The notes beneath the pieces were generated by a model, which was not told the DNA's origin, did no database searches, and was given only the letters and a program-made list of their open reading frames with translations. From Amoebidium appalachense (Eukaryota; Ichthyosporea): a stretch of DNA of 64,000 bases. Both the position numbers and the translations under genes were made by a program. The stretch covers positions 2,604,001 through 2,668,000 of the forward strand of contig CAVNZM010000008.1 of the NCBI GenBank assembly GCA_963693365.1. Reading direction: 5' to 3'. Positions 63,129 through 64,000 of the stretch are shown here, piece by piece (position 1 is the stretch's first letter; each line of letters opens with the position of its first letter).

Positions 63129-63714
63129 GGAAGGGGAAGAGGGGGAGGGGGGGAGGAGAAGGGGGGGGGGGGGGGGGGGGGGGTATTAGGCCCAGCCAGC
63201 TGCACAGATAACAAGACAAACAAGATGCACATGAAAAAAAAAAAAAAAAAAAAAAAAAGGAGAAATGAAATAATTTGCAAACACAACAAGCAAAGTGAAT
63301 ATAAAGAGAAACCAGATAACAGCAAATACAAGAAGCAAAACTACAAAAGGAAACCTCAAAAATGTGTACAAAAATACACGCTTGAACATTATCACACCAT
63401 CATAGAAGAGGGGGGGGGGGGGGGGGGGGGGGAAGATCCCAACGAGGTTCATCGTTGAGGCACACCTGAACTATAGGATAGTTTGAAATCTGAACTCACC
63501 AGTCCACACACGAGGAACAAGAGTATGCCGCAAATCCCAAAGCACCTCCACCTCTCTCTATGTATAAAATGAAATCAAGCCACTGTGAGGATGAAGTGGA
63601 TAACCCTTTTCCAATAGCAGAGGCTCGTTGCACGCGAAAAGGGGAACATACCTGTCAAGAACCTGCGGTGATATGGTTCGTCGTTTCTTGTGGCGCACTT
63701 TCCACCATGGGTCA
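62326..63714 (-). CDS. Type II membrane protein, 3' three exons of a gene continuing upstream
   Basis: Exons 63652-63714, 63500-63557 and 62326-62901 (TGA) join with consistent phases (2, 0). The sequence gives a basic cytoplasmic segment DPWWKVRHKKRRTISPQ, a short hydrophobic helix FGICGILLFLVCGL, then about 190 residues probably facing the lumen: SSPQTYTSFHHS, a region with VSGLLLVRSDQSVV, NQHWRQVKLDGELVRAIEEG, DYDEDPQENKFVQVTPTG and GVLRDHLVQMLKAP. The arrangement (Arg/Lys cluster before a single helix) indicates type II topology. No family recognised. The first exon(s) with the start codon are not identified and may lie right of 63714 or beyond the window. Confidence 0.6.
63032..63183. 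repeat. (GT)n / poly-G compound tract
   Basis: GT array about 63045-63086, then poly-G with GGA interruptions, inside the intron between 62901 and 63500. Confidence 0.9.
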
Positions 63715-63941
63715 CTGCGGGGAAGGGTAAACGTTTAGACCGTAGCATGTGTGTACGGCTGCAGAGCAATTTGCAAAAAAAAAAAAAAAACGGACTCTTT
63801 TTTATGACCTAAACCACTAATCTCATTATCTCTCCCCCCCCCCCCCCCCCCCCCTCTCCCCCTCCCCCCCCCCCCCCAAAAAAAAAACAAAAAAAAAAAA
63901 AAAACACCCCCCCTTTCCCCTCCCGGTACTTATTTGTGTGT

Positions 63942-63987
<46 letters not shown>

Positions 63988-64000
63988 TGAATGCGTCAAA
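63715..64000. other. Right edge, simple-sequence DNA
   Basis: Poly-A (63773-63790), poly-C/A (63833-63904), GT and poly-G (63937-63985). Probably an intron or 5' flank of the minus-strand type II membrane-protein gene. Confidence 0.5.

Overview
The window is nuclear DNA of an intron-dense eukaryote. The evidence is canonical GT-AG introns, long spliced genes (a ubiquitin-specific protease with at least 23 exons, a RhoGAP gene), TATA/CCAAT promoters, a LINE-type reverse transcriptase remnant and a 500-N scaffold gap. I cannot fix the species. A unicellular relative of animals or a marine protist/alga would fit the gene content and the very simple-sequence-rich introns, but this is a guess. Most of the window is intronic or intergenic homopolymer (poly-C/poly-G) and dinucleotide (CA, GT, CT, GA) sequence, so most long reading frames are artefacts of repeats. 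All gene models below were built by hand by joining exons whose splice phases agree.

Layout. (1) 401-17608 (+): USP4/11/15-type deubiquitinase with DUSP, ubiquitin-like and split C19 catalytic domains, missing only its 5' exon(s). (2) 19481-28235 (-): an 11-exon gene for a 335-residue multi-pass membrane protein of an uncharacterised conserved type, tail-to-tail with the USP gene; all ten of its introns are phase 0. (3) 28757-29571: a long CA array running into an assembly gap. (4) 29572-36320: a compositionally different block with almost no homopolymers, holding two convergent single-exon genes (30101-30847 + and 32749-33969 -) with near-identical TATA boxes, a 1.4-kb minisatellite between them, a 92-bp tandem repeat, a C-rich repeat and a 407-bp near-perfect palindrome. 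(5) 36730-37509 (+): a single-exon two-helix membrane protein. (6) 37510-41460: simple-sequence-rich intergenic DNA. (7) 41461-46074 (-): a complete 4-exon RhoGAP gene. (8) 46616-47361: a probable non-autonomous DNA transposon. (9) 49506-55411 (-): a spliced gene for a type I membrane protein of unknown family. (10) 57527-58066 (-): a single-exon Pro/Tyr-rich protein with a polycysteine tail. (11) 59450-62110 (+): a decayed non-LTR reverse transcriptase. (12) 62326-63714 (-): 3' exons of a type II membrane protein gene that continues toward or past the right edge.

The genes do not form an obvious pathway. Recurring themes are membrane proteins of unknown family, promoters with CCAAT boxes and a TATA box of the form ATATAAA, and splice sites embedded in microsatellites. 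The most unusual features are the homopolymer-poor repeat island at 29.6-36.3 kb, the strict phase-0 introns of two minus-strand genes, and splice donors and acceptors that are themselves part of (GT)n or (CA)n arrays.
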